Of a DNA stretch of 42,524 nucleotides, positions 1 through 7,722 are shown in pieces. The notes below the pieces were generated by a model. It ran no database searches, was not told the DNA's origin, and was given only the letters and a program-made list of their open reading frames with translations. Numbering within the stretch: the first letter of the stretch is position 1; each line of letters begins with the position of its first letter. Origin of the DNA: Desulfocapsa sp. (GTDB taxonomy: Bacteria > Desulfobacterota > Desulfobulbia > Desulfobulbales > Desulfocapsaceae); contig JAOZKN010000007.1 of the NCBI GenBank assembly GCA_029935315.1, forward strand, positions 1 through 42,524, read 5' to 3'. The position numbers and the translations under genes were made by a program.

Positions 1-398
1 TCAGCACCCCAGAGAAGAGCAATAACGTCACATTTCATCTCAGCAGCAACAGGAATCATCTGCTCCATACGCTCAGGTTGAGCAGAAATGGAATTCATCA
101 GTGCCTGTTCTTTGTTCTTTACAGCCTTGAAACCGGCAGCCATGGCATCCATGTTGGTGGTATCAAGACAAAGAGGAATGTCCACAACTGCTTCAACGGT
201 CTCAACAACAAATGGAAGCAAATCAGTACCATCTTTTCGTGCGGGTCCGATATTGAGATCAAGGTAGGATGCGCCTGCACCTGCCTCTTCCTTGGCCATT
301 TCCTGGATAGGACCGGCCACACGATCTTTCATGGCACCGCCGCTGCGGGTACCCATGATATTGATACTTTCTGCAATTGCTTTAACTGTCTGGGACAT
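1..398 (-). CDS. Methyltetrahydrofolate:corrinoid methyltransferase family protein (5' part only)
   Basis: The gene starts at an ATG whose first base is 398, with an AAGGAGAA ribosome binding site a few bases upstream, and runs off the left edge of the window, leaving about 132 residues. The product begins MSQTVKAIAESINIMG and has the pterin-binding TIM-barrel signature of the AcsE/MtrH/dihydropteroate-synthase-like family, including YLDLNIGPARKDG and a later LCLDTTN strand. Proteins of this family move a methyl group between methyltetrahydrofolate and a cobalt corrinoid protein, as in the Wood-Ljungdahl pathway or in methylated-compound demethylation. The gene upstream encodes a corrinoid-activating protein, which supports a corrinoid partner. 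It has its own sigma-70-like promoter in the 103-base gap. Whether this is AcsE itself or a substrate-specific relative cannot be decided from the visible part. Confidence 0.82.
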   Translation of the reverse strand, partial: MSQTVKAIAESINIMGTRSGGAMKDRVAGPIQEMAKEEAGAGASYLDLNIGPARKDGTDLLPFVVETVEAVVDIPLCLDTTNMDAMAAGFKAVKNKEQALMNSISAQPERMEQMIPVAAEMKCDVIALLWGA

Positions 399-450
399 AT
401 TGTTCTCCTTATCTATTTTTTTGTTAGGTTTGTTTGTAATTAAAGACGCT

Positions 451-479
451 ATTTTAATCTGTTAATTCTTTTCTGTCAA
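451..479 (-). promoter_or_regulatory. Sigma-70-type promoter for the methyltransferase gene
   Basis: On the minus strand TTGACA (479-474) is followed after exactly 17 bases by TAAAAT (456-451), close to consensus. Transcription would start near 444, about 45 bases before the ATG at 398. This suggests the methyltransferase can be transcribed separately from the corrinoid-activator gene upstream. It was seen by eye only. Confidence 0.6.
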
Positions 480-501
480 TCCTACACCTGCATGCAGTCT
501 G

Positions 502-2421
502 TCAGCTTTTCTTGGCCGACGGAAAGAGGCTCATATCGGTGTGCGGCAGAAAGAGAGCAGCCATATAGTGATTCATAAAATCCGGATTTTCCGAGAGTTC
601 CATATTGGTCATCAGTGTACGTACTGCCACCCGCTCACGAAAGCGACGATGATTGGTGAGACTGATCTGACAACCAAGCATAGAGGCGTTGCCGAGATAA
701 AAGAATTTATCCCGGTCTATGTCAGGCAGTAAGCCAATGGTGATGGCTCGTTCAAGGTCAATATAGGCTCCGAAGTTTCCGGCTAAAATAACCCGATCAA
801 GATCATCAAAGGTGAGGCCAACGGATGCAAGTAAGGTCTGATATCCTGCATACATGGCACCCTTTGCTCGAATCAGATTATCAAGATCCACTTCGGTGAT
901 CACGATATCTTCACCGATCATGGAATCCCGATCCCAGGCAAGTACATACTCCCAGCGATCGTCCCCTTCACGGATCCGTGGATGATCGAGGTTTCGGTTA
1001 AATTTTCCCTGAGGATCGATAACGCCAGCGTCAAGAAGTTCTGAGACGATGGAAATCAGACCGGAACCGCAAATTCCACGGGGTTTGGTATGGCCAATGG
1101 TAACCACCATGGGATCATAGGTCTCCGGGTGGATCTGGAAATTTTCGATGGCTCCCTGACTGGCACGCATTCCGTAGCGAATTCCACCACCTTCAAAGGC
1201 AGGCCCTGCTGAACAGGCAGCACAGACAAGCCAGTCCTGGTTACCGATAACGATTTCACCGTTGGTACCAATGTCGATAAAGAGGGAAATTTCTTCACTC
1301 TTGTGCATCTGGCAGGCATGCACACCGGCCACAATATCCCCACCCACCTAGGAAGAGATACAAGGGTAGAGAAACATACGCACGGAGGGATGGGCCATAA
1401 TGCCAAGATCTGCAGCCCTGGTCAGCGGGAACTGGCTGACAGCAGGAACATAGGGGGCTTCCCGTAAAAATTTGGGATTAATGGCCAGCATAAGATGGGC
1501 CATTACCGTGTTGCCCGCCGTCATGATATAGCTGATATCACTTGGACTGATGATAACTTTCTTACACACCTCATCAATAATATTGTTGATTGTGTAAACA
1601 ACTTTTTCCTGCAGCGCTTTAAGTCCGCCTGGCCGCTGGGAATAGATCATCCTGGAGATTACATCCTCGCCATAGCCAATCTGTGAATTGTAGCCCGAAC
1701 CTTCTGCAATAATTTCTCCGCTGTTGAGATCAATCAAAACACCGCCACAGGTAGTTGTGCCGATATCAACGGCTAGTCCGTATAGCTTATCGGTGGTATC
1801 CCCGGCTTCCACGGCAATGATACGATCCGGCTCTGCTTTGCGTTTCCCGTGGAGGAAGATAACAGTAATTTCCCAGTTGGCATCCCGAAGGTCAGCTGAG
1901 AGTTCACGAATCAGTTCCGGATGATCGTATCCCGGTTCCGGGTCATCAGGTCTGGTGTTTTTGATGGCACGCATCAGACGCTGCATATCGGAAATATTAT
2001 CTTCCAGAGTGGGAGGTGGAATCTTGAGAAAAAGTTTACTTACCGGAGGATCAACATCCCAGGTGCCCACAAGGGATTCAAGGGATTTTGCAGAAATGGA
2101 ACGTGTGGTTTTTGGCGTACGTTTCAGGGCCTTGCCATCGGCTTTGACAATATCCGGAATGCGTACGGTAATATCGGAGACAACCGTTGCCTTACAGGCC
2201 AGGCGTACACCTTTTTCGTATTCGCTCTGTTTGAGGGTGGCTGCACTGTCAGATTTTACGTCACCCTCTTCCAGCACAACTTTACATTTTCCGCAAACAC
2301 CGTCTCCGCCACAGAAGGCGTGGATATAGACACCAGCGGTAGCTGCTGCTGTAAGAAGATTTTCTCCGTCCTCAACTGCAACATGGACGTTGTCGGGCAA
2401 AAAATGTATGTTATGTTTCAT
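502..2421 (-). CDS. Corrinoid-protein reductive activator (RACo/RamA-like, DUF4445), interrupted by an in-frame TAG
   Basis: This family uses ATP and an N-terminal 2Fe-2S ferredoxin domain to reduce inactive Co(II) corrinoid proteins back to Co(I). The N-terminal part shows the plant-type 2Fe-2S pattern (CGGDGVCGKC, then LACKA), followed by a linker and an ASKHA-type ATPase region (AVDIGTTTCGGVLID; later FIDIGTNGEIVIG and LAGNFGAY). The whole frame from ATG 2421 to TGA 502 encodes about 639 residues, the usual RACo length, but codon 358 (1348-1350) is TAG. The frame is otherwise open, with family-like sequence directly on both sides (YPCISS, then VGGDIVAGV). Possible explanations are a nonsense mutation of a Tyr codon, a sequencing error, pyrrolysine insertion or suppression, or two separately translated halves with GTG 1347 as a restart. 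The methyltransferase downstream fits a corrinoid methyl-transfer role. Confidence 0.85.
1348..1350 (-). other. In-frame amber codon (TAG) inside the corrinoid-activator gene
   Basis: The minus strand reads ATC TCT TCC TAG GTG GGT GGG GAT at this point, and the reading frame is open for 357 codons before and 281 codons after. TAG is also used as an ordinary stop by several genes of the window (for example those ending at 6924, 8664, 11935, 15171 and 16560), so the genome as a whole does not avoid amber. The following GTG at 1347-1345 could restart translation, but there is no convincing ribosome binding site before it. Confidence 0.9.
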
Positions 2422-2561
2422 AAAATATCTCTATTGCTGGCAATGAAAGGGGTTTGATCAACATAACACCAATGTAAATAGCATTACGAAATTTTTCTCA
2501 AAAGCATGAAAAATATCCAAAGTACTAAAAATAACAAGCTTGTAAAAAGGCTGAAAATTTG

Positions 2562-2687
2562 GATAGCTAAGTAAAAAACTTCATATGCGAGGAACGTGAA
2601 TTTACAGGAACGAGGCGTACTTAGGTACGTCGTAGTGACAATAAATTCGGAGTGACGAAGCAGATGAAGAGTTTTTACGATGCTATC
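2562..2687. repeat. 126-bp palindromic dispersed repeat, copy 1
   Basis: The element begins GATAGC and ends GCTATC and is an imperfect palindrome along its full length, centred on GTACTTAGGTAC. A second copy of exactly the same length lies at 5404-5529; 104 of 126 positions agree by hand alignment. It fills most of the 344-base gap between the divergent corrinoid-activator gene and prmA, which has no other gene. It could be a non-autonomous mobile repeat or a transcribed stem-loop. No coding role is apparent. Confidence 0.85.
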
Positions 2688-2765
2688 AAAAATAACAGGA
2701 TGCCCCATCATGTCAAGAAGTATTGCTTATCATACACATAAACAAAATTGATGGAGGGTGAAAAT

Positions 2766-3680
2766 ATGACAAACAAGAAGAATATACCCTGCTGGCTTAC
2801 AGCACATATTACCCTTGATCCCGTTCTGGAAGAGGCCGTTGTGGATTTTCTGCTTGGTGTGATGCACGGTGCTGTGGAACAAGCAGTGAATATTGAAGAT
2901 TCGGATATTCATCTCAATGTCTATTTTGAAGAAAAAAATCCGAACAAAGAATCACGCCTGCAGCTGCAGGACGAATTGCAAGCGCAGCTGCGTGAGCTTG
3001 CGCAAATTTTCCAGGTGGGAGAACCGAAAACGACCTGGGAACTCATTGAAGATCAGGACTGGTCAAGCAACTGGAAGGAGCATTTCAAGCCTTTTGAAAT
3101 TACAAAAGGACTCAGCATTGTTCCCACCTGGGAAGAGTATCAGCCTCGCAAGGACGAAAAAATTATCACCATGGATCCTGGCATGGCATTTGGTACTGGT
3201 CATCACGCCTCAACCAGCCTTGCTCTGGATTTGATCCGGCAGGTCATGGGCTGTGGCAGGCAAGCCGTTTCAGTTCTGGACGTTGGCTGTGGAACTGGAA
3301 TCCTTGCCATGGGAGCCGTGTTATTTGGAGCCGCAAAGGTCGTTGGAATTGATAACGATCCGGAAGCAGTGAGGGTTGCCGGTGAAAATGTGGAGTTGAA
3401 TAACTGTGCACACCGTGTGGAAATTACACAAACAGCCCTGCAGAGTTTGGCTCAGCCCTTTGATTGTATTGTGGCCAATATTATCCATGATGTACTTGTC
3501 ACCATGAATGCTGACTTTAAACGTCTGTTAGTGGCGGGTGGTGATCTTATTTTGTCAGGGATACTCTGTGGCGCACAGGAACAAAATATCATTCAGGTCT
3601 ACGAGCAGAGCGGATTTTTGCTGATACAGAAAGCACTGAAGGACGAGTGGGCAGCCCTTCATTTTCAAAAGAAAAAGTGA
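2766..3680 (+). CDS. prmA: Ribosomal protein L11 methyltransferase
   Basis: PrmA trimethylates ribosomal protein L11 with S-adenosylmethionine in the cytoplasm. The 304-residue product has the usual PrmA layout: an N-terminal substrate-recognition domain, a central signature DPGMAFGTGHHAST, the SAM-binding loop LDVGCGTGILAMGA, acidic GIDNDPEA at the end of strand 2, and IVANIIHDVL, the family equivalent of the catalytic NxL/I motif. The open frame extends to TTG 2748, but ATG 2766 has a GGAGGG ribosome binding site at 2753-2758 at good spacing and is preferred. The neighbour rsmE downstream on the same strand also encodes a ribosome-modifying enzyme. Confidence 0.95.
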   Translation: MTNKKNIPCWLTAHITLDPVLEEAVVDFLLGVMHGAVEQAVNIEDSDIHLNVYFEEKNPNKESRLQLQDELQAQLRELAQIFQVGEPKTTWELIEDQDWSSNWKEHFKPFEITKGLSIVPTWEEYQPRKDEKIITMDPGMAFGTGHHASTSLALDLIRQVMGCGRQAVSVLDVGCGTGILAMGAVLFGAAKVVGIDNDPEAVRVAGENVELNNCAHRVEITQTALQSLAQPFDCIVANIIHDVLVTMNADFKRLLVAGGDLILSGILCGAQEQNIIQVYEQSGFLLIQKALKDEWAALHFQKKK

Positions 3681-3803
3681 TTCTGCACCTGTATTACAGA
3701 AAATATATCCGTGACCTGGTGCTGCTGAACAGTAAAAACAATTGATTCCGTTTAAAGAATTATTTTCTTTTGCGCTTCACTGGCTTTTGTGGAAGGATGG
3801 ACC

Positions 3804-4538
3804 ATGCGCCGATTTTTCATAGACCCTCAAACAATAATCGAAGATGAGATTCTTCTGTCTGAACAGGAATCTCATCACCTGCAGCGCGTTCTGCGTTTGC
3901 CCATTGGAACGCTCTTGCAACTCCTTGATGGACAGGGGAACCTTCATGATGCCGAAATCACAGCCACAGGAAAACGGGTAACACTGCGTATTCTTGCCTC
4001 ATTGCATGTCCAGCAGGATGCAACCCCCCTTCGGGTCTGTCAGAGTGTATTGAAGGGGCAGAAAATGGAGTTGCTGCTGCAGAAGTGTACAGAGCTTGGT
4101 GTCACTGAGTTTACCCCTTTTTACAGTGAGCGTTGTCAGCTTAAAAAGAAAGAACTGTCTAAAATCACCAAAAAATATGATCGCTGGCAGCGTATAATCG
4201 AAGAGGCCTGCAAGCAATGCGGCACCCCCTGGGCCATGACCCTGAACCCTCTGCTCTCCTTTGAAGAGATGCTGCAGAAAAATACAGGGGGAGTTCAAAA
4301 AATTCTATTCTGGGAGGAGGAAGGGACTGAAAATTCTCTGCACTCCCTGCCCATCATTAAAGACAGTCAGGGGCTACAGGTGGTTTTTGGACCGGAAGGT
4401 GGTTTTCCCGTAGAGGAAGTGACGGCCGCTAAAGAGGTGAATTTTCGGGTGTTGTCCCTTGGCTCTCGGATTTTAAAGGCGGAGACTGCTAATATTGCTG
4501 CCGTTGCTATTGTGCAGCATTTACTTGGGAATATGTGA
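3804..4538 (+). CDS. rsmE: 16S rRNA (uracil-1498-N3) methyltransferase
   Basis: RsmE methylates U1498 of 16S rRNA and belongs to the SPOUT (knotted) superfamily. The 244-residue product starts MRRFFIDPQ, shows the N-terminal PUA-like part (SEQESHHLQRVLRLPIG), the QKCTELGVTEFTPFYSERC segment, and the C-terminal knot motifs VVFGPEGGFPVEEV and SLGSRILKAETA. The frame is open from GTG 3789, but ATG 3804 is preceded by GGAAGGA (3791-3797) and matches the family N-terminus. The pair prmA-rsmE is frequent in bacteria. The 123-base gap upstream holds no clear promoter that I can identify. Confidence 0.95.
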   Translation: MRRFFIDPQTIIEDEILLSEQESHHLQRVLRLPIGTLLQLLDGQGNLHDAEITATGKRVTLRILASLHVQQDATPLRVCQSVLKGQKMELLLQKCTELGVTEFTPFYSERCQLKKKELSKITKKYDRWQRIIEEACKQCGTPWAMTLNPLLSFEEMLQKNTGGVQKILFWEEEGTENSLHSLPIIKDSQGLQVVFGPEGGFPVEEVTAAKEVNFRVLSLGSRILKAETANIAAVAIVQHLLGNM

Positions 4539-4569
4539 ATTTTCTATTTACTGCCACGGAATCGAGCAA

Positions 4570-5274
4570 TTAGCCTGGTTTCGGTTTGTATCCCTCGTCC
4601 TTAACCAAATCTTCTCCCCTCGCATTTTGTACTGCAAGTTGATCACAACGTTCATTCAGTGGGTGTCCTGCATGGCCTTTGACCCAGTGAAAGCTGATTG
4701 TTAAATTTTCCGTAAGATCTAACAGCTGTTCCCAGAGATCAGGGTTAATGGCTGGCTGGCCATCGGATTTCATCCAGTTCCGTTTACGCCATCCTTTGGC
4801 CCATCCTTTACTGATGCCGTTAACTACATAACTGGAGTCTGAAAACAAAGCGATGGGCCTGTTTGTCTTATCAAGGGCTTCGATTCCCTTAATGCAGGCC
4901 ATGAGCTCCATTCGATTATTGGTGGTGTGGGTGTAGCCACCGCTGAGCTCTTTTTCCTTTTCATCAACCACAATCACAACACCGTAACCACCTGGTCCCG
5001 GGTTGTTAATCGCCCCGCCATCGGTGTAGATTTCTATGCAATCGTCTGCAAGTTTTGGTTTGGTATATTTCTTTGAGCTGCTTTTTTTATTTGTCTTTCT
5101 TGTTGCTACTGGTTGCCCCGGATCTTTTATCCAGGCTTCTGCTTCGGCACGGCTGGGAAAGCCTTTAAATTTTGCACCTCCAAAACCTTTTACCTGGGCT
5201 TCGGCTTCCGGCCAGCTTGTATAGATTCCGGGCTTTACACCTTTTGCAATTGCATAAAATTTCTTTTTGGCCAT
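4570..5274 (-). CDS. rnhA: Ribonuclease H with N-terminal RNA/DNA-hybrid-binding domain
   Basis: The enzyme degrades RNA in RNA-DNA hybrids. The 234-residue product has an N-terminal hybrid-binding (RNase H1 N-terminal, caulimovirus-type) domain at about residues 3-46 (FYAIAKGVKPGIYTSW, then FKGFPSRAEAEAWI), a basic serine/lysine linker, and a C-terminal RNase H fold. The four catalytic acids are visible in IEIYTDGGA, NRMELMA, LFSDSSYVV and ERCDQLA. The frame is open to TTG 5298, which lies inside the hairpin, so ATG 5274 with AGGAA about 10 bases upstream is preferred. The enzyme resembles the eukaryotic and Bacteroidetes architecture rather than E. coli RnhA, which lacks the N-terminal domain. 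It converges with rsmE, 31 bases apart. Confidence 0.95.
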   Translation of the reverse strand: MAKKKFYAIAKGVKPGIYTSWPEAEAQVKGFGGAKFKGFPSRAEAEAWIKDPGQPVATRKTNKKSSSKKYTKPKLADDCIEIYTDGGAINNPGPGGYGVVIVVDEKEKELSGGYTHTTNNRMELMACIKGIEALDKTNRPIALFSDSSYVVNGISKGWAKGWRKRNWMKSDGQPAINPDLWEQLLDLTENLTISFHWVKGHAGHPLNERCDQLAVQNARGEDLVKDEGYKPKPG

Positions 5275-5296
5275 CTTTTTGTATTCCTGTAGACGC

Positions 5297-5332
5297 AAAA
5301 AACCGTCAGGAGCCGAAGCTCTGACGGTTTTT
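5297..5332 (-). terminator. Strong stem-loop with UUCG tetraloop just upstream of rnhA
   Basis: On the minus strand the stem ACCGTCAGAGC / GCTCCTGACGGT (one bulged base) closes a TTCG tetraloop and is followed by TTTTTT, the form of an intrinsic terminator. It ends only about 23 bases before the rnhA ATG at 5274, so rnhA transcription starting upstream must pass it. It may terminate the small gene at 5531-5644, or act as a leader attenuator for rnhA. Confidence 0.8.
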
Positions 5333-5403
5333 ACTTGGTTATGTAAATTGTTGCTTTTTACGAGTTAATGCTAGTTGATAAACTCCTTTAAACCTCAAAA
5401 GTA

Positions 5404-5529
5404 GATGGCTAAGTAAAAAGCTTCATATTCGAGGAACGCAAATTTGTTGGAGTGAGGCGTACTTAAGTACGTCGCAGCGACATCAAATTTGCAGAGACGA
5501 AGAAGATGAAGAGTTTTTATGACGCCATC
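5404..5529. repeat. 126-bp palindromic dispersed repeat, copy 2
   Basis: This copy begins GATGGC and ends GCCATC and shares the central CGTACTTAAGTACG palindrome with copy 1 at 2562-2687. Its outer arms differ from copy 1 by A-to-G at position 4 and T-to-C at position 123, which preserves base pairing. It starts one base after the stop codon of the 37-residue gene and lies upstream of the rnhA leader hairpin. It may serve as a 3' stem-loop of that small gene. Confidence 0.85.
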
Positions 5530-5530
5530 A

Positions 5531-5644
5531 CTAGTTGATCATTCCTATAACAAAAAGACCAATAATAACGCAGGCAAAGAAAACTCCAACTTTGATGTAA
5601 ATGGTATGATCTTCTTCTGGTGCTTCGTGTCCGTGTCCACTCAT
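5531..5644 (-). CDS. 37-residue single-pass membrane protein with His-rich N-terminus
   Basis: A short frame reads MSGHGHEAPEEDHTIYIK followed by a hydrophobic stretch (VGVFFACVIIGLFVIGM) and ends IN with TAG. AGGAGAA lies about 6 bases before the ATG, which makes translation credible. Residues 19-35 form one transmembrane helix, and the first 13 residues hold three histidines and several acids, so metal or haem contact is possible but unproven. Such peptides often accompany respiratory complexes, but no such gene is adjacent here. The gene lies between the envelope lipoprotein gene and a palindromic repeat. I do not recognise the family. Confidence 0.7.
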   Translation of the reverse strand: MSGHGHEAPEEDHTIYIKVGVFFACVIIGLFVIGMIN

Positions 5645-5709
5645 TGTATTCTCCTCTCACTAAAAAATATTCGATTCTTGACGCCGTCAATACGGGTATA
5701 TGAACAAAG

Positions 5710-6915
5710 TTATGGTACTTTGTCGATCTCTTTTTTCATCTTCAGTGCATTAAAACCCGGAAGATCCCGAACAAAAGAGAAAAACACATTGCCACGTCGC
5801 ACAAATGGCTGTTGGACCGTTATGGTGCTTTCGGTGCTGTGCCCACCCCCCTGAATATGCACATCAAAAGATGAAAGGTCGGCGGGACAAGGGAGTCTTG
5901 CTACACCGAGCCAGCGGGGAAGCGTCTCCCAGCGCCTGAAATCCGGGCGTTCCAGCATACCGATAAGGATAATTCTGGCCAATGCGCCAAGGGCTTCATC
6001 CTGTTTTTCAATGGCCGTGGCCATGGCTTCCTTGGCTGCAATTCTTGCTGCCATCTTGGCCAGTCTGGCCGGTGCTTCCAGGTTCCAGCTTGTCACGGCA
6101 AGATTATAAATACTGCCCAGGATTGTGGCCTCCCCCAGGGGGTTCCCATTTGCATAGACTGTGATTTCTGGTACAGAGAACGTGTCGTTTCCTGTTCTGC
6201 GGACATCCCGCATGGCAGGGGAACTGCCAATGAGGAAAAAACAGATCAGTTCTTTTTCCCGCCCGTCTTTTGCCGGCAGGCTGGTATCGGCTCTGTTGAT
6301 TCCGCCCTTTTCGTCAATGTGAATATTGGGCAGTAGTTCGTCGCTAAGGCGGTACTGTAGTCTGGCGTTTGATCCATCATCCGTCATTTCTAAAATAAAA
6401 GCGGCAAGGTAGCGGGAAAAGGGGTCATCAGGATACTCTTCTCCCCTCTCCTCGTCTTTAAGAGAATGGATAATCCGTCTGGCCTCCACTCCACCATCTT
6501 CCCAGTTGCCAAGGGCGAGATGATTCAGTGCCGTCATGGAATGGAGCAGAGTCTGCTCAAAAGGAGCTCCTTCAAAGGAGTAGACGGTATCGTTTATTAT
6601 CCAGGATTCTGCACCTTCTGAGACGGAATAGGCTTGCAGGAGATCGAGAATATCGTAGGCCTGGATAAAATCAGCGGAACTTTTTGCATACAGGCCTTCT
6701 GCCTGATAAATGGAACCTCGCTCCATCAGTACCAGGACCGAATTCTTGCCGTCGATGACATCAGTTCCTATGGCCTCTTCTGCCTGTGTATAGTCCCCCT
6801 GATAAAAGGCTTGCCTTGCCTCGGGCAGATCGTGGGTGGAACAGGCGGAAAGAAGCCATAGACAGAAGGCTGCGATGCACAGTCGGGTTCCATGGAAACA
6901 AGGGTGTTGCGACAC
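5710..6915 (-). CDS. Outer-membrane-type lipoprotein, COG3014-like
   Basis: The product carries a type II signal peptide ending in a lipobox (CLWLLSACSTHDL), so it is probably an outer-membrane lipoprotein. The N-terminal third looks like TPR-type helices (ARQAFYQGDYTQAEEAI; DFIQAYDILDLLQAY; FEQTLLHSMTALNHLALG), as in COG3014 proteins encoded next to LpoB. The C-terminal part is beta-rich and ends VPYHNF-style without a motif I can name. The frame is open to ATG 6981, but that start would place the lipobox 46 residues in and overlap lpoB; GTG 6915, nine bases after the lpoB stop, gives a normal signal peptide and 401 residues, although no good ribosome binding site is visible. Co-transcription with lpoB is likely. 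Confidence 0.7.
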   Translation of the reverse strand: MSQHPCFHGTRLCIAAFCLWLLSACSTHDLPEARQAFYQGDYTQAEEAIGTDVIDGKNSVLVLMERGSIYQAEGLYAKSSADFIQAYDILDLLQAYSVSEGAESWIINDTVYSFEGAPFEQTLLHSMTALNHLALGNWEDGGVEARRIIHSLKDEERGEEYPDDPFSRYLAAFILEMTDDGSNARLQYRLSDELLPNIHIDEKGGINRADTSLPAKDGREKELICFFLIGSSPAMRDVRRTGNDTFSVPEITVYANGNPLGEATILGSIYNLAVTSWNLEAPARLAKMAARIAAKEAMATAIEKQDEALGALARIILIGMLERPDFRRWETLPRWLGVARLPCPADLSSFDVHIQGGGHSTESTITVQQPFVRRGNVFFSFVRDLPGFNALKMKKEIDKVP

Positions 6916-6923
6916 CGAAAAGG

Positions 6924-7541
6924 CTACCAGCCGATAAGAGGAATGGATTCTTCGCGGGCGAACTCCTCTTCGGTTGTCCATATGATCAGGCTGGATGTAA
7001 GATCTGTGATCTCAATGGTCAGTTTATAATAGTTGAGGAGTTGTTTGGAAACCCGAACCTGTTTTCCGCTCTCTTGTGTCATCTGAGTGAGGGAGCCGGT
7101 GAGCATGTACTTTGCTCCCATCTGCTGGCCAATGGAGGCCATGGTGTCTGGATCGGCATTGGCTGCCTGGTAGCCCTGCTCGCCCAGAAGATCTTTCCTG
7201 CGTGCAGTGTTTACAAATTGGATTTTGCCGCTTTGCAGCAACATGGTACGCATTCGGTCCGTGAGATTTTTGGTGTCCACATATTCACGGGTTCGATTTT
7301 CAACACCCGCAATGGTCATTACCGGTGGTGTACTCTGCTGGCTGAGAAAAGGGCTGAACAGGATTTTGTTCACTACAGAATCAGTGATTTGACGCATATC
7401 TGATGCATCGTAATTTGCACGATAGTGCTCGAGGTTATCCGGGCTCTTATCTTGTGTGGAGACACGAAAAGCTGAGCAGCCGGAGAGCAGCAGAACAATG
7501 ACGGAAGCACCTGCGAGGGAGGTGGCGAGTGGTGATTTCAA
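6924..7541 (-). CDS. Penicillin-binding-protein activator LpoB-like lipoprotein
   Basis: LpoB-family lipoproteins sit in the outer membrane and, in enterobacteria, stimulate the peptidoglycan synthase PBP1B. The 205-residue product has a lipobox (VIVLLLSGCSAF) and the LpoB domain (ADAR-like YDASDMRQITDSVVNKIL, PVMTIAGVENRTREYVDTKNLTDRMRTML, GAKYMLTGSLTQ, and YKLTIEITDLTSSLIIWTTEEE). The frame is open to 7724, but the correct start is almost certainly TTG 7541, which has a perfect AGGAGG eight bases upstream and yields a normal signal peptide. The COG3014-like lipoprotein follows 9 bases downstream, a pairing known in other proteobacteria. Function in this organism is inferred from the family. 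Confidence 0.85.
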   Translation of the reverse strand: MKSPLATSLAGASVIVLLLSGCSAFRVSTQDKSPDNLEHYRANYDASDMRQITDSVVNKILFSPFLSQQSTPPVMTIAGVENRTREYVDTKNLTDRMRTMLLQSGKIQFVNTARRKDLLGEQGYQAANADPDTMASIGQQMGAKYMLTGSLTQMTQESGKQVRVSKQLLNYYKLTIEITDLTSSLIIWTTEEEFAREESIPLIGW

Positions 7542-7722
7542 GGGGATATCCTCCTGTGAGAACGAATTATCTAATATCTGTCTGAATAGTATACTTCTTC
7601 TGAATATATCGTTTTTCTGTCTGAATGGCAATTGCATCCAGGTTGAATTGCTTTTTATTTGCCTTTCATCATTGTTCCCGGTACTCTGAATCAATATTCC
7701 ATCCATACAGGAGCATAATATC

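Noticed and set aside
1345-1350. Annotating the two halves of the corrinoid activator as separate genes
   Set aside because: The second half begins in the middle of the conserved ATPase domain without a good ribosome binding site; one interrupted gene explains the data better.
2484-2711. A 75-codon open frame on the minus strand between the corrinoid activator and prmA
   Set aside because: Its sequence is that of the 126-bp repeat, and a similar frame does not continue in the second copy.
4495-4704. A plus-strand frame across the rsmE-rnhA junction
   Set aside because: It is an overlap of rsmE's end and the antisense of rnhA without its own signals.
5519-5854. A 111-codon frame on the plus strand over the small membrane gene and lipoprotein gene
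   Set aside because: It is antisense to the two minus-strand genes, which have better start signals and family sequence.
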